The notes under the pieces were generated by a model. That model was not told where the DNA came from and searched no databases. It saw nothing but the letters and a program-made list of their open reading frames with translations. 64,000 bases of DNA, taken from the NCBI GenBank assembly GCA_902777385.1, contig CACYTP010000004.1, positions 62,001-126,000 on the forward strand. Direction: 5' to 3'. Shown here piece after piece: positions 41,059 to 50,713 of this stretch. This DNA is from an uncultured bacterium (GTDB taxonomy: Bacteria > Cyanobacteriota > Vampirovibrionia > Gastranaerophilales > Gastranaerophilaceae). Made by a program: the position numbers and the translations under genes. Each line of letters begins with the position of its first letter. Position 1 is the first letter of the stretch.

Positions 41059-41852
41059 AAGTAGTAATCTTAGCAGGCGGTCTTGGTACAAGGTTATCAG
41101 AGGAAACGAAATTAGTACCTAAACCTATGGTTGAAATAGGTGGTAAACCGATATTATGGCACATAATGAAGATATATTCTCATTATGGGTTTAATGATTT
41201 TGTAATTTTAACAGGCTACAAATCACATGTTATAAAAGATTATTTCGTCCATTATTATCAACAATATTCCGACATTACGGTTGATATGGCAAACAATTCC
41301 GTGGAAATACATCGTATGCAAACAGAGCCTTGGAAAGTTACGATGTTATATACAGGTCAGGATACTATGACAGGAGGACGCATTAAAAAAGCTCAGGAAT
41401 ATATCGGAAATGAACCGTTCCTTTTGACATACGGTGATGGCGTATCTGATGTTAATATTGATGATTTAATTAAAAATCATAAAGAATCCGGCAAACTTTG
41501 CACAATGACCGCAGTACAATTACAGGGCAGATTTGGTGCATTAGTTATTAAAGATGATAATATGATTACATCATTCATGGAAAAGCCAAAAGGAGAGGAA
41601 AGCTGGATAAACGGTGGATTTTTCGTTTGTGAACCTGAAGTGTTTGATTATATTCCGGACAGCCCTTCTACAATATTTGAAAAAGCCCCATTAGAAAATC
41701 TGGCAAAAGACAAACAATTGAATGCATATAAGCATAGTGGTTTCTGGCGACCTATGGATACATTGAAAGATAAAAATGATTTGACTTATATGTGGCAAAA
41801 TGATCAGGCACCTTGGGCTGTTTGGCAGAAAAAAAGTTTTGCGGTAAAATAG
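41055..41852 (+). CDS. rfbF: Glucose-1-phosphate cytidylyltransferase
   Basis: 265 residues, MKVVILAGGLGTRLSEET with PKPMVEIGGKPILWHIMK, LLTYGDGVSD and SWINGGFFVCEP, all typical of RfbF/DdhA. It makes CDP-glucose, the entry to CDP-3,6-dideoxyhexoses and related sugars. Confidence 0.96.
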   Translation: MKVVILAGGLGTRLSEETKLVPKPMVEIGGKPILWHIMKIYSHYGFNDFVILTGYKSHVIKDYFVHYYQQYSDITVDMANNSVEIHRMQTEPWKVTMLYTGQDTMTGGRIKKAQEYIGNEPFLLTYGDGVSDVNIDDLIKNHKESGKLCTMTAVQLQGRFGALVIKDDNMITSFMEKPKGEESWINGGFFVCEPEVFDYIPDSPSTIFEKAPLENLAKDKQLNAYKHSGFWRPMDTLKDKNDLTYMWQNDQAPWAVWQKKSFAVK

Positions 41853-41877
41853 TATGACAGCTCAGAGGGTTTAGTTT

Positions 41878-42954
41878 ATGTTTAATAATATATATACAGG
41901 TAAAAGGGTTTTCCTTACAGGACATACAGGCTTCAAAGGGAGCTGGCTGTCGCTTTGGTTAACCAATTTTGGAGCAGAAGTTTGCGGATACTCTCTTGCA
42001 CCGAATACTAAACCTTCTATGTTTGAGGAATTAAATATTGAAGATAAGATTGCTAAATCCGTAATCGGAGATATTCTTGATGAAGGAAAATTACAGCAAA
42101 CAATAAATGAATTTAAGCCTGATATAGTTTTTCATCTTGCGGCTCAACCATTAGTAAGATTATCATACTCGGAACCTGTCCTGACTTATAAGACTAATGT
42201 TATAGGTTCTCTTAATGTTCTTGAAGCGGCAAGACATTGCCCGTCTGTTAGGGCATTTGTAAACGTAACAACAGACAAATGCTATGAAAATAAAGAAATC
42301 AACAGAGGTTACAGAGAAGATGAACCTATGGGCGGATATGATATGTATTCATCTTCAAAAGGCTGTGTTGAAATCTTATCATCATCGTTCAGACGTTCAT
42401 TTCTACAGGAAGCCGGAACAATGGCAATGGCAACAGCCAGAGCAGGAAATGTAATCGGAGGCGGGGATTGGGCATTAGACAGACTTATTCCCGATTGTGT
42501 TCGTTCTATTAACAAGGGAATTGATATTGAAATTCGTAACCCTATTGCGGTACGTCCTTGGCAGCATGTTTTAGAACCGTTGAGCGGATACCTTTTACTC
42601 GGGCAAAAACTTCTTGAAGACGGCAAAAAATATGCTGACGGTTTCAATTTCGGACCGAATGAAGACAGCGTATTAACGGTTGCGGAAGTATCACAAATGG
42701 CTTGTGATTTTTACGGTAAGGGTAAAGTTATTGTCGGAGAAAAGAGCCCGCTGCACGAAGCAGGATTATTAATGCTGAACATAGAAAAAGCAAAAACGAT
42801 TTTAGGCTGGACACCTACATTGACAGCAAAACAAGCCATTCAAAATACTATCGAATGGTATAAACATTTTTATAACAAAGATACCGATATGTTTAAATTT
42901 ACGATAGAACAAATTAAAGAATATGAATCAAAAATAAGTTGGAACAGAAAATAA
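41878..42954 (+). CDS. rfbG: CDP-glucose 4,6-dehydratase
   Basis: 358 residues, extended SDR: GHTGFKGSWLSLWL, HLAAQPLVRLSY, NVTTDKCYEN and YSSSKGCVEIL (Tyr-x3-Lys). It yields CDP-4-keto-6-deoxyglucose, the RfbH substrate. AGAGGG is eight bases before the ATG. Normally rfbH follows directly; here 2.2 kb intervenes. Confidence 0.96.
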   Translation: MFNNIYTGKRVFLTGHTGFKGSWLSLWLTNFGAEVCGYSLAPNTKPSMFEELNIEDKIAKSVIGDILDEGKLQQTINEFKPDIVFHLAAQPLVRLSYSEPVLTYKTNVIGSLNVLEAARHCPSVRAFVNVTTDKCYENKEINRGYREDEPMGGYDMYSSSKGCVEILSSSFRRSFLQEAGTMAMATARAGNVIGGGDWALDRLIPDCVRSINKGIDIEIRNPIAVRPWQHVLEPLSGYLLLGQKLLEDGKKYADGFNFGPNEDSVLTVAEVSQMACDFYGKGKVIVGEKSPLHEAGLLMLNIEKAKTILGWTPTLTAKQAIQNTIEWYKHFYNKDTDMFKFTIEQIKEYESKISWNRK

Positions 42955-42968
42955 AGTTTTTTATGTGT

Positions 42969-43287
42969 CTATACAGACATTGCTTTCAATAGCTTATAAA
43001 TAATATTTAAATCGTGCTGACTTAGTTTATCAATAAAATTCTTTGACTGAATACGCATGTCACTATCGGACACATCAAGATGGTCAAAATCAAACAGGTC
43101 TTTTAATTCAACATTAAAAGTCTTTGCAATTTTCATAAAGTGTTTTGTAGGAAAATTTATACCACACTCAATTGCACTAAGAGATCTCTGGTCAATATCA
43201 ATCATTTCCGCAAATTGTTCCTGTGTATATTTTTTAGTTTTACGAAGTTCTTTTATACGTTTACCTAATAATATTTTAAGGCAATTA
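42969..43287 (-). pseudogene. XRE-type HTH gene without usable start
   Basis: From the ATG at 43205, 77 residues encode the second half of an XRE HTH (MIDIDQRSLSAIECGINFPTKHF) plus a short tail. The same frame continues upstream with GKRIKELRKTKKYTQEQFAE, the missing first helices, up to a stop at about 43305. No ATG, GTG or TTG occurs in that stretch. Either the 5' end is decayed or a rare start (ATT/ATA) is used. Confidence 0.6.
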
Positions 43288-43309
43288 TATACAAGTTACC
43301 ACAAAACAA

Positions 43310-43342
43310 GGCTAAAGTCCTTATAATATAATAGCTTTAGCC
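43310..43342 (-). terminator. Terminator hairpin for the EF-hand gene
   Basis: GGCTAAAG and CTTTAGCC pair (8 bp) around a 17-base AT-rich loop; on the minus strand the 3' side is T-rich. It lies just beyond the stop at 43349. Confidence 0.6.
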
Positions 43343-43348
43343 TTTAGC

Positions 43349-43885
43349 TTATTGTATATTCTGTTCCTTTAGCAACTGTTTTGCTTGCTCTGGTCTTTCT
43401 AATATGTACCTATCTATGTTTTTCTTGTTATGACTGTCAATTACACCGTCTGCATTTTCCATTGTTACATTCTCTAGGTCGTCAGATATTTTGGCACAGT
43501 CCATTATCATAACATGAGCAGTGTTCTCATTGATGTCAATATAGCCGTCATTGTTCAAGTCTATTACATTAAAGAACTTCGTTAGCATTTCACGCATTGC
43601 AGGAATAACATCTTTAGGTATAAAGTCCTCTTTTGACACTTTACCTGTATTAGAAAGTGCCTTTATGCTTTCATCAGCGTATATTCTAGCGTCTTTAATG
43701 TACTCATCTTTAGTCGCTTGCTTTAACATAGAATATCTAATATTTTCAAACTCAATCTCATCAAGGTTTTTACTGTTACTTGATTTGACTTGCTTATCAT
43801 GTTGCATTACATTGTAGGCTGCATTTCTTGCATAGCCTTCTCTTGTCGTTGAGTTATATATACCTGTTTCGCCTGTAATGTTCAT
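43349..43885 (-). CDS. EF-hand domain protein
   Basis: 178 residues, helical. Residues 109-120 form a textbook EF-hand loop, D-L-N-N-D-G-Y-I-D-I-N-E, with Asp1/Asn3/Asp5/Gly6/Asp9/Glu12. A second degenerate loop may be ENADGVIDSHNK. No signal peptide, so probably a cytosolic Ca2+-binding or structural EF-hand. AGTAGG precedes the ATG, and the same AGTAGGT occurs before the small frame at 44110, suggesting one operon. Confidence 0.75.
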   Translation of the reverse strand: MNITGETGIYNSTTREGYARNAAYNVMQHDKQVKSSNSKNLDEIEFENIRYSMLKQATKDEYIKDARIYADESIKALSNTGKVSKEDFIPKDVIPAMREMLTKFFNVIDLNNDGYIDINENTAHVMIMDCAKISDDLENVTMENADGVIDSHNKKNIDRYILERPEQAKQLLKEQNIQ

Positions 43886-43895
43886 TTAAACCTAC

Positions 43896-44110
43896 TTAAT
43901 GTTTTAGTGCTTTTTTAATTAGAGGCTTTTTATATTTAGCAAAAAATTCAAGCTCTTTTTCTAACTTAGCTTGATTTTCTAGTTGCTCTTTTGTTACCAT
44001 TGATGCTTTTTTACTAATTGAGTTTTCTGCTCTGGAGTTAACCAATGACGTTGGGATAATGGTATATTTTTATCATTAGCTGGTACATGTGTTGGGAAAT
44101 ATAACGGCAT
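43896..44110 (-). CDS. Small gene, possible -1 frameshift (38 + 34 codons)
   Basis: A 38-codon frame (44110-43994; begins MPLYFPTHVPANDKN, AGG before the ATG) and a 34-codon frame (44000-43896; MVTKEQLENQAKLEKEL) overlap. In the first, codons GTA AAA AAG form the slippery heptamer A-AAA-AAG. A -1 shift there joins both into one 70-residue protein continuing LVKKASMVTKEQ. The alternatives are two coupled small proteins or an indel in the A6 run. Confidence 0.5.
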
Positions 44111-44219
44111 ATTTACCTACTTTCTGTGCATACGCACACCACGTAATCACTTCTACATACTTATATAAAGTCATTATCTCACGAAAAATTGTCTAAATTG
44201 TTTAGAAGTATTAACTTTT

Positions 44220-44921
44220 TTGACAACTACGTTAACTGAATTTTGGAATGATAGACCTCCAAAATTCGTAAAGAACCCGCAGTCTGCACATTTTTTCTTT
44301 AGTAAACAATCTGATTTTACTCGCAGGATGTTTTTTTCTGAAAATATAGCATATGCGACTGTAGTATATAGAACTACGGACTTTAAGCAAGAAAAATACG
44401 ACTTAAAGACCTTTGGAAGATTAGCTGACTGGCCATTAATGGTAAGACTGTCAGGTTATGGAAATACAATTTTATTTCACGATCCGGCATTGCTGCTAAC
44501 ACGCAGACATGAAAAGCAAGAATTATTTAGTAATAATTTTGCACCAACACCTCAACAACTTATTAATAGAGATAGGCTATTTTATACTGCAATGAAAATA
44601 AATATATTAGAACCAACAGTTTTTATTGAATATGTACAAAAAGCACTATATTTTTTGTATGGTTTATACGACACTTTTGTTACTCCAGAAGAAAAATTAA
44701 AAACTTCAAAAAAGCAATTAGTAAAACTAGCGGCAAAAGATGGACATATACCTTTGAGATGTTATGCAATTTTGCATAACATAGTTTTTAATAAAATCAC
44801 AAGAGGAATTACAAATGTACGTTATACCGATAGGAAAATAAAAATATCATTTAGGCTTGCATTTATTGAATTTCATCTAATCTCTTACAAGTATAAAAAA
44901 TTTATAAAGAAATTAACTTAA
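44220..44921 (+). pseudogene. 5'-truncated family 2 glycosyltransferase
   Basis: 233 residues that match only the second half of the glycosyltransferase at 51565: both have HFFFSK/YFFTSK, then an MFFSENIA/MYLYEKIA segment, DWP, the GN[TS][IV]LF strand and a conserved HK-type turn. The N-terminal nucleotide-binding half is gone, and no ATG with a ribosome site precedes it. Read as a broken gene left by the island insertion. Confidence 0.7.
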
Positions 44922-45169
44922 TAAAGGAATTATTATGTCGGTTGTTTTTAATTTAAAGTCTGCGAGATAATTACTGACAACTATTTTATGATTACAGAAT
45001 AGTACAAGTCGCAATTTTTTCTTATTACTTTGATTTTTGCTTTTATATCGGCTTATAACAGTAGCACAAAAATTGTACACATAATTAAAAATAGTCAAGT
45101 AAAGCAGAAAAAATATTAATTTTATCCAATGTTTATGATATAATCATACTATAGTAGAGGGTAATGTGT
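44922..45169. other. Gap upstream of rfbH with short leader frame
   Basis: A good ribosome site (AAAGGAA) precedes an 11-codon frame at 44936-44971 (MSVVFNLKSAR), either the remains of a gene start or a leader. The rest is AT-rich with no feature other than the rfbH promoter region (TATAAT at 45137-45142). Confidence 0.45.
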
Positions 45170-46537
45170 ATGGAACAAGAATTACGCAACAAAGTAAAAG
45201 AAGCAGCGAAAGAATATTATAAAGAAGTTTATGGAGGGAAACGTCAATTTGACTATATTCCACCGAGCGGAAAGCTTTTAGGTGAAGAAGAATTACTTAA
45301 TATGATTGATGCTTCTTTAGACATGTGGTTGACAGCAGGCAGATTTAACAGAGAATTTGAAAAGAAATTTGCTCAATATCTTGGAGTTAAATATGCTCTT
45401 TCTACAAATTCGGGTTCCAGTGCAAATTTACTTGCTCTTTCAGCATTGACGTCACACAAGCTTGGCGACAGACGTCTAAAAAAAGGAGATGAGGTTATTT
45501 CCGTGGCTGCCGGATTTCCTACTACTATAAATCCGATTTTGCAGCAGGGTTTAGTTCCAGTATTTGTTGACTGCGAAGTTGGTACATATAATATTGATGC
45601 CGAAAAAATTGAAGAAGCAATTTCACCAAAAACAAAAGCTATATTCCTTGCTCATACTTTGGGTAACAGCTATGACTTAGATAAAATTATGGAGCTTGCC
45701 GAAAAGTATAATTTGTGGGTAATTGAAGACAGCTGTGATGCCTTAGGCGGCGAATATAAAGGAAAGAAAATCGGTACTATCGGACATATAGGAACATTCA
45801 GTTTTTATCCTGCACATCACTTAACTATGGGTGAAGGTGGAGCTGTTATCACAAATGATGCTCAATTATACAAGATAATAATGTCATTCCGTGATTGGGG
45901 ACGTGATTGCTGCTGTCCTCCGGGACGTGATGGAGTATGCGGAAAGAGATTTTCTCAGCAATTAGGAAATCTTCCTTACGGATATGATCACAAATATACT
46001 TACTCACATATTGGTTTTAATCTCAAAATAACCGATTGGCAAGCCGCTTTAGGCTGTTCTCAGATAGAAAAATTAGACGGATTTTTAGAAATTCGCAGAA
46101 GAAATGCCCAACTTTTAACGGAAAAATTAGCTGATTTAAAAGATTATTTAATTTTACCTGTAATCAAAGATGGCGTTAAACCATCTTGGTTTGGGTATTT
46201 AATTTCCGTAAAAGAGGATGCTCCATTTACAAAACAGGAAATGGTTGAATATCTTGAAAGCCACAAGGTAGGAACACGTCAGTTGTTTGCAGGTAATATT
46301 TTAAGGCAACCGATGTTTACTGATGACGAGCAGGTACAGTTTAGAATTGGTAATTCTGAGTTATTGAGTTCAAAAGACTTGTCAGAAGAGTGGTACAAAA
46401 AATTACCTAAGACTGATTTTATAATGAATAATACCTTCTGGGTAGGAACATTCCCTGCATTGGGAGAAGAAGAAATCAGTCGTATTTCTGATACTATCCA
46501 TGCCTGTGTTAAGGAAAAAGCGGGAGCAATTGTTTAA
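45170..46537 (+). CDS. rfbH: CDP-4-keto-6-deoxyglucose 3-dehydratase
   Basis: 455 residues, PLP aminotransferase fold. In FSFYPAHHLTMGEGG His replaces the usual Lys, the hallmark of E1/ColD-type 3-dehydratases; the Cys cluster DCCCPPGRDGVC would hold the [2Fe-2S] group. It removes the 3-OH with a separate reductase. The ATG at 45170 is preferred for spacing to AGAGGG. The reductase partner (DdhD) is not in the window. Confidence 0.95.
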   Translation: MEQELRNKVKEAAKEYYKEVYGGKRQFDYIPPSGKLLGEEELLNMIDASLDMWLTAGRFNREFEKKFAQYLGVKYALSTNSGSSANLLALSALTSHKLGDRRLKKGDEVISVAAGFPTTINPILQQGLVPVFVDCEVGTYNIDAEKIEEAISPKTKAIFLAHTLGNSYDLDKIMELAEKYNLWVIEDSCDALGGEYKGKKIGTIGHIGTFSFYPAHHLTMGEGGAVITNDAQLYKIIMSFRDWGRDCCCPPGRDGVCGKRFSQQLGNLPYGYDHKYTYSHIGFNLKITDWQAALGCSQIEKLDGFLEIRRRNAQLLTEKLADLKDYLILPVIKDGVKPSWFGYLISVKEDAPFTKQEMVEYLESHKVGTRQLFAGNILRQPMFTDDEQVQFRIGNSELLSSKDLSEEWYKKLPKTDFIMNNTFWVGTFPALGEEEISRISDTIHACVKEKAGAIV

Positions 46538-47386
46538 ATGAATATTCTATTAACAGGTTCCGGTGGTTTTATTGGTAAAAACTTAAAAAAGTATCTCCAA
46601 GATAAATATACTCTTTTGACACCACGAAGCTATGAGCTTAATTTAATTGATGAAAATGCTGTTAAAGAATATTTTGCGTTGCATGATATAGATTTTGTAA
46701 TTCATTGCGGTTCAACAGGCGGAGCAAGAGGTATTAAGGATAGAGATACGACCATTGAGGATAACCTTGCAATGGTTGATAATATTTTGAAGTACAAAAA
46801 AATATCCGCCAGGGTAATTTTATTCGGTTCAGGTGCAATGTATGATAAGTCAAGACCATTGCACAAGGTCAATGAAAGTCAGATTGGAGAGGTTGTACCA
46901 TCTGATTTGTACGGTAAATCAAAAATGATGATAGCTGATAAAATTAAGAACAGAAAAGATGTTATTTGCTTGAATATTTTTGCCTGCTACGGGTACGGAG
47001 AAAAGGAAAGCCGTTTCCCAAGTTATGCAATCAACAAAGTTTTGGCAGGTGAAAATATTGAAATAAATCAGAATGTTATTTTTGATTATTTATTTGTTGA
47101 AGATATGCAACGAATTGTTGAATATTTTATTACACATATTCCTGTTAGTAATATAATAAATATAACACCGACAGATAGTATAAGCTTGTTGGAAATAGCA
47201 AATATAGTAAAAACTTTTTCTGATAAGGAAATTGAAATTACTGTAAATAATCCTGAAATGAATAATGAATACACCGGAGATAATTCAAGACTCTTAGCAG
47301 AAATGCCGGAGATGAAATTCACACCTATAAAAGAAGGATTAAAAAAATTATACAAATATAATAAAAGCCAATTGACTGAAAGATAA
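46538..47386 (+). CDS. SDR-family sugar epimerase/reductase
   Basis: 282 residues; N-terminal LLTGSGGFIGKNL, FGSGAMYD, and YGKSKMMIA with the Tyr-x3-Lys pair. Directly follows rfbH (adjacent stop/start), so it probably acts on the CDP-3,6-dideoxy-4-ketohexose, as paratose or abequose synthases do. The exact product cannot be read. Confidence 0.88.
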   Translation: MNILLTGSGGFIGKNLKKYLQDKYTLLTPRSYELNLIDENAVKEYFALHDIDFVIHCGSTGGARGIKDRDTTIEDNLAMVDNILKYKKISARVILFGSGAMYDKSRPLHKVNESQIGEVVPSDLYGKSKMMIADKIKNRKDVICLNIFACYGYGEKESRFPSYAINKVLAGENIEINQNVIFDYLFVEDMQRIVEYFITHIPVSNIINITPTDSISLLEIANIVKTFSDKEIEITVNNPEMNNEYTGDNSRLLAEMPEMKFTPIKEGLKKLYKYNKSQLTER

Positions 47387-47396
47387 GGAGAAATAT

Positions 47397-48209
47397 ATGA
47401 ATTTGTTAGAAAAGAAGATGGTTTCCACTCTTACTGATTTAACAGAGAATCACCATGTTATAGGAATAAAAGCTGAATTTGAAGCTGAAGGAACAAGATT
47501 GGAAGAAGCTTTGAGGCTGAAAGAAGTAGTTACAAAAGCAGGGTTGGATTTAACTATTAAAATTGGCGGTTGCGAAGCTATTAAAGACATGTATGATGCA
47601 AGAACAATTGGTGTTGCTGCAATTGTTGCACCTATGATTGAAACTCCTTATGCCATGAAGAAATATGTAAAAGCGACTCATTTTGTTTTTCCTGAAGATG
47701 AGAGAAAAGATGTTAAGTTTTTAATCAACACAGAAACGATTACAGGTTTTAATAACCTTAATGACATAGTTTCCTCAGAAGAATTCGCAGAGTTAGGCGG
47801 AGTTGTTCTGGGACGTGTTGATATGACTGGTTCAATGGGCTTGACAAGAGAAGATATTAATTCTGAACAGATTTATAACATTGCATATAAAATGTCAGAA
47901 AAAATGATGTCAGTAAATAAAGATTTAGTAATCGGAGGAGGTGTTTCAGCTCATTCACTTCCATTTTTCAAAAAGTTACCTTATCTTTCAAGATTTGAAA
48001 CAAGAAAAATAATATTTGATGCACAAAAGGCATTAAATGACCCACATGCAGACAAGGGTATATTAAAGGCAGTAGGGTTTGAATTAATGTGGTTAAAGAA
48101 CAAACGTGAATTCTACGGTATGATATTCAAAGAAGATGAAGCAAGACTGCAAATGTTAGAAGCGAGATACAAAAAATTAATTGAAGAAGCAGGCGGCGCG
48201 TATGCTTAA
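47397..48209 (+). CDS. HpcH/HpaI aldolase/citrate lyase family enzyme
   Basis: 270 residues of a TIM barrel: GIKAEFEAEGTR (base Glu region), APMIETPYAM, INTETITGFNNL and GRVDMTGSMGLTRED. This family forms or cleaves C-C bonds using pyruvate-type enolates with a divalent metal. Its presence in a nucleotide-sugar cluster is unusual. Ends 8 bases into the HAD gene. Confidence 0.85.
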   Translation: MNLLEKKMVSTLTDLTENHHVIGIKAEFEAEGTRLEEALRLKEVVTKAGLDLTIKIGGCEAIKDMYDARTIGVAAIVAPMIETPYAMKKYVKATHFVFPEDERKDVKFLINTETITGFNNLNDIVSSEEFAELGGVVLGRVDMTGSMGLTREDINSEQIYNIAYKMSEKMMSVNKDLVIGGGVSAHSLPFFKKLPYLSRFETRKIIFDAQKALNDPHADKGILKAVGFELMWLKNKREFYGMIFKEDEARLQMLEARYKKLIEEAGGAYA

Positions 48210-48873
48210 ATATCAAAATTACATATTTGACTTAGACGGAACTTTGGTAAATTCATCTGAGGAAGTTTTGAACTGTTTTCAAAGGGCTTTTGACGAAGCT
48301 GATTACAAAATAGATAGCAATAAACTGACCTCAGATGTAATAGGACCACCATTAAGACAGATTATACAAACAATAGCACCTGAACTTGTTGATGAAGACA
48401 AAATTAATGAAATTATGCTAAACTTCAGACGCATATATGACTACGATGAAAACGATATTAGCGTGATGTATGCCGGAATGTTTGAATTTTTGAGTGAATT
48501 AAAAAATAACGGCAAAAGATTATTTATCGCAACTTTCAAACCAAGAATACCTACAATAAGACTGGCTAAAAAATTCGAATTGGATAAACTTTTTGACGAT
48601 ATTTATACAATTGATAAGTTTGGAAAGAAAATTACAAAAGAAGAAATGATAACGAATATTATTTCAACATATCGCCTTGACAAATCTCAAACGGTAATGA
48701 TAGGGGATGCTGCGAGTGATATGACAGCAGCAAAAGGTGCAGGCATTGAGGGTATCGGCGTTTTATGGGGTTATGGCAGTAACAAAACATCGTTAAAAGA
48801 AAATGCTGATTATATTGTAAAAGACGTTAAGGAATTGAGAGAATGTCAAAAATTAAATTATCTGATTATATAG
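48202..48873 (+). CDS. HAD-superfamily phosphatase
   Basis: 223 residues. IFDLDGTLVNSSEEV holds the nucleophile Asp; TFKPRIPT and MIGDAASDMTAAKGAG are motifs II and IV. The start at 48202 overlaps the aldolase stop and has AGGCGG upstream. In this context it may dephosphorylate an aldol product; this is inference. Confidence 0.88.
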   Translation: MLKYQNYIFDLDGTLVNSSEEVLNCFQRAFDEADYKIDSNKLTSDVIGPPLRQIIQTIAPELVDEDKINEIMLNFRRIYDYDENDISVMYAGMFEFLSELKNNGKRLFIATFKPRIPTIRLAKKFELDKLFDDIYTIDKFGKKITKEEMITNIISTYRLDKSQTVMIGDAASDMTAAKGAGIEGIGVLWGYGSNKTSLKENADYIVKDVKELRECQKLNYLII

Positions 48874-50627
48874 CAAAAAGATTAAAAGAACACGGTGTTG
48901 ACCACTTTTTTATGGTATCAGGTGGGGGTGCAATGCACTTAAACGATAGTTTAGGGCATGCAATTCCATATACCGCAAATCATCATGAACAAGCTTGTGC
49001 TATTGCAGCAGAAGGTTATGCCAGAGTTAATCAGAAATTGGCAGTAGTTAATATTACAACAGGCCCCGGCGGATTGAATTGTTTGAACGGAGTTTTTGGA
49101 CAATGGACAGACAGCGTTCCTGTTCTTTATATTTCAGGGCAAGTAAAAAGACGCACTATGCTAACATCTTTTCCTGAAATCCCTATGCGTCAATTGGGGG
49201 ATCAGGAAGTTGACATAATTTCTGTTGTAAAACCACTTACAAAATATGCTGTAACGGTAGAAGAGCCTAACGAAATAAAATATCATATTGACAGAGCTAT
49301 ATATGAAGCTACCACAGGACGTTTTGGTCCTGTTTGGGTTAATGTACCTATTGATGTTCAGGCTTCAATTATAGATGAAGATGATTTGAAAGAATTTGAT
49401 ATTAAAAGTTTCAAAGCTAAGCCACTCGACAGCTTAGTTGATAAAGTTAATGAAGTTCCGGAAAAGCTTAAAAATGCTAAACGGCCTCTTATAATTGCAG
49501 GACATGGAATAAGATTATCCGGACAGATTGAAAATTTCAGAAAACTTGTTGGAGAACTTAAAATTCCTGTAGTGACGACATTTAACGGTATGGATATTAT
49601 AGAAAGCAATAATCCGTATTATGTTGGTAGAATAGGTACAATCGGGCAGCGTGCAGGTAATTTTGCACTGCAAAATGCAGATTTAGTCTTATGTTTAGGA
49701 ACAAGAAACAATATAAGACAGGTAAGCTATAATTGGGAAAACTTTGCAAAAAATGCATATAAAATTGTGGTGGATATAGATAAATCAGAACTTGATAAAC
49801 CGCTTGTTATACCTGACTTAAAAGTTTGTGCTGATTTAAATGAGTTTATTCCGGCTTTCTTATCAGAAATAAAAGAGCAAAACAAACTCGACTGGTTAAA
49901 ATTTTGTCAAAACTTAAAAAACAAATATTCTTTTGAAAATCATCCTGAAAGTGAACAAAAAGATGATGTAATAAATCCTTATTATTTCACCTATACACTT
50001 TCTAAATGTATGCAAGAGAATGATATTTTTGTAATGACAAACGGAAGTGCGTGTGTTTGTCCGTTCCAAAATGCAATAGTTAAAGAAGGACAAAGATTTA
50101 TACTAAACTCCGGTAATGCGTCGATGGGGTATGGATTGCCTGCTGCAATAGGTGCTTGTTATCAGTCAAAAGGCAGGAACGTTATTTGTCTTGAGGGTGA
50201 CGGCTCAATAATGATGAATATTCAAGAATTACAAACGATTGTGTTTAATAAGTTGCCGATAAAATTGTTTGTAATAAATAATAGCGGATATTCATCAATT
50301 CGCCAAACTCAAAGGAACTTTTTTGATGGCAGAATGACCGGTTCAGGAGTAGATTCAGGTGTAAGTGTTCCTGACTTTGTAAAAGTTGGAGAAGCTTTTG
50401 GGTTAAAAACTAAACGTATAGAAAATCCTGCAACAATGGAAGCAGAGATTAAGGAAGTCTTGTCAACAGAAGGTGCTGTAGTTTGTGAAGTTATGGTTGA
50501 AAAAGAGTATGCCTTTTTGCCCAAACTTTCATCAAAGAAATTACCTGACGGTACTATGATTTCGCCAACATTAGAAGATATGTTCCCATTTTTAGATAGA
50601 GAAGAATATAAGGAAAACATACTATAA
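48843..50627 (+). CDS. TPP-dependent enzyme, acetolactate synthase-like
   Basis: 594 residues: TANHHEQACAIAAEGYAR contains the TPP-activating Glu, and GDGSIMMNIQELQTIV plus NNSGYSSIRQTQ the TPP/Mg2+ motif. Close in layout to YerE-type enzymes that add a two-carbon unit from pyruvate to a CDP-ketosugar (branched sugars such as yersiniose). Overlaps the HAD gene by 31 bases. Acetolactate synthase is less likely, since no regulatory subunit or other branched-chain gene is near. Confidence 0.85.
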   Translation: MSKIKLSDYIAKRLKEHGVDHFFMVSGGGAMHLNDSLGHAIPYTANHHEQACAIAAEGYARVNQKLAVVNITTGPGGLNCLNGVFGQWTDSVPVLYISGQVKRRTMLTSFPEIPMRQLGDQEVDIISVVKPLTKYAVTVEEPNEIKYHIDRAIYEATTGRFGPVWVNVPIDVQASIIDEDDLKEFDIKSFKAKPLDSLVDKVNEVPEKLKNAKRPLIIAGHGIRLSGQIENFRKLVGELKIPVVTTFNGMDIIESNNPYYVGRIGTIGQRAGNFALQNADLVLCLGTRNNIRQVSYNWENFAKNAYKIVVDIDKSELDKPLVIPDLKVCADLNEFIPAFLSEIKEQNKLDWLKFCQNLKNKYSFENHPESEQKDDVINPYYFTYTLSKCMQENDIFVMTNGSACVCPFQNAIVKEGQRFILNSGNASMGYGLPAAIGACYQSKGRNVICLEGDGSIMMNIQELQTIVFNKLPIKLFVINNSGYSSIRQTQRNFFDGRMTGSGVDSGVSVPDFVKVGEAFGLKTKRIENPATMEAEIKEVLSTEGAVVCEVMVEKEYAFLPKLSSKKLPDGTMISPTLEDMFPFLDREEYKENIL

Positions 50628-50713
50628 TCAGTAAATATTATGTAATCTTTACTTAAAATCTTTTCAGTTAAAATGAAAGAAATCATAAATTTGTAAAAAT
50701 TTTAGGAATAAAA

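Noticed and set aside
44913-45098. Minus-strand frame of 61 codons upstream of rfbH
   Set aside because: No ribosome site, odd composition, and it covers the probable rfbH promoter region.
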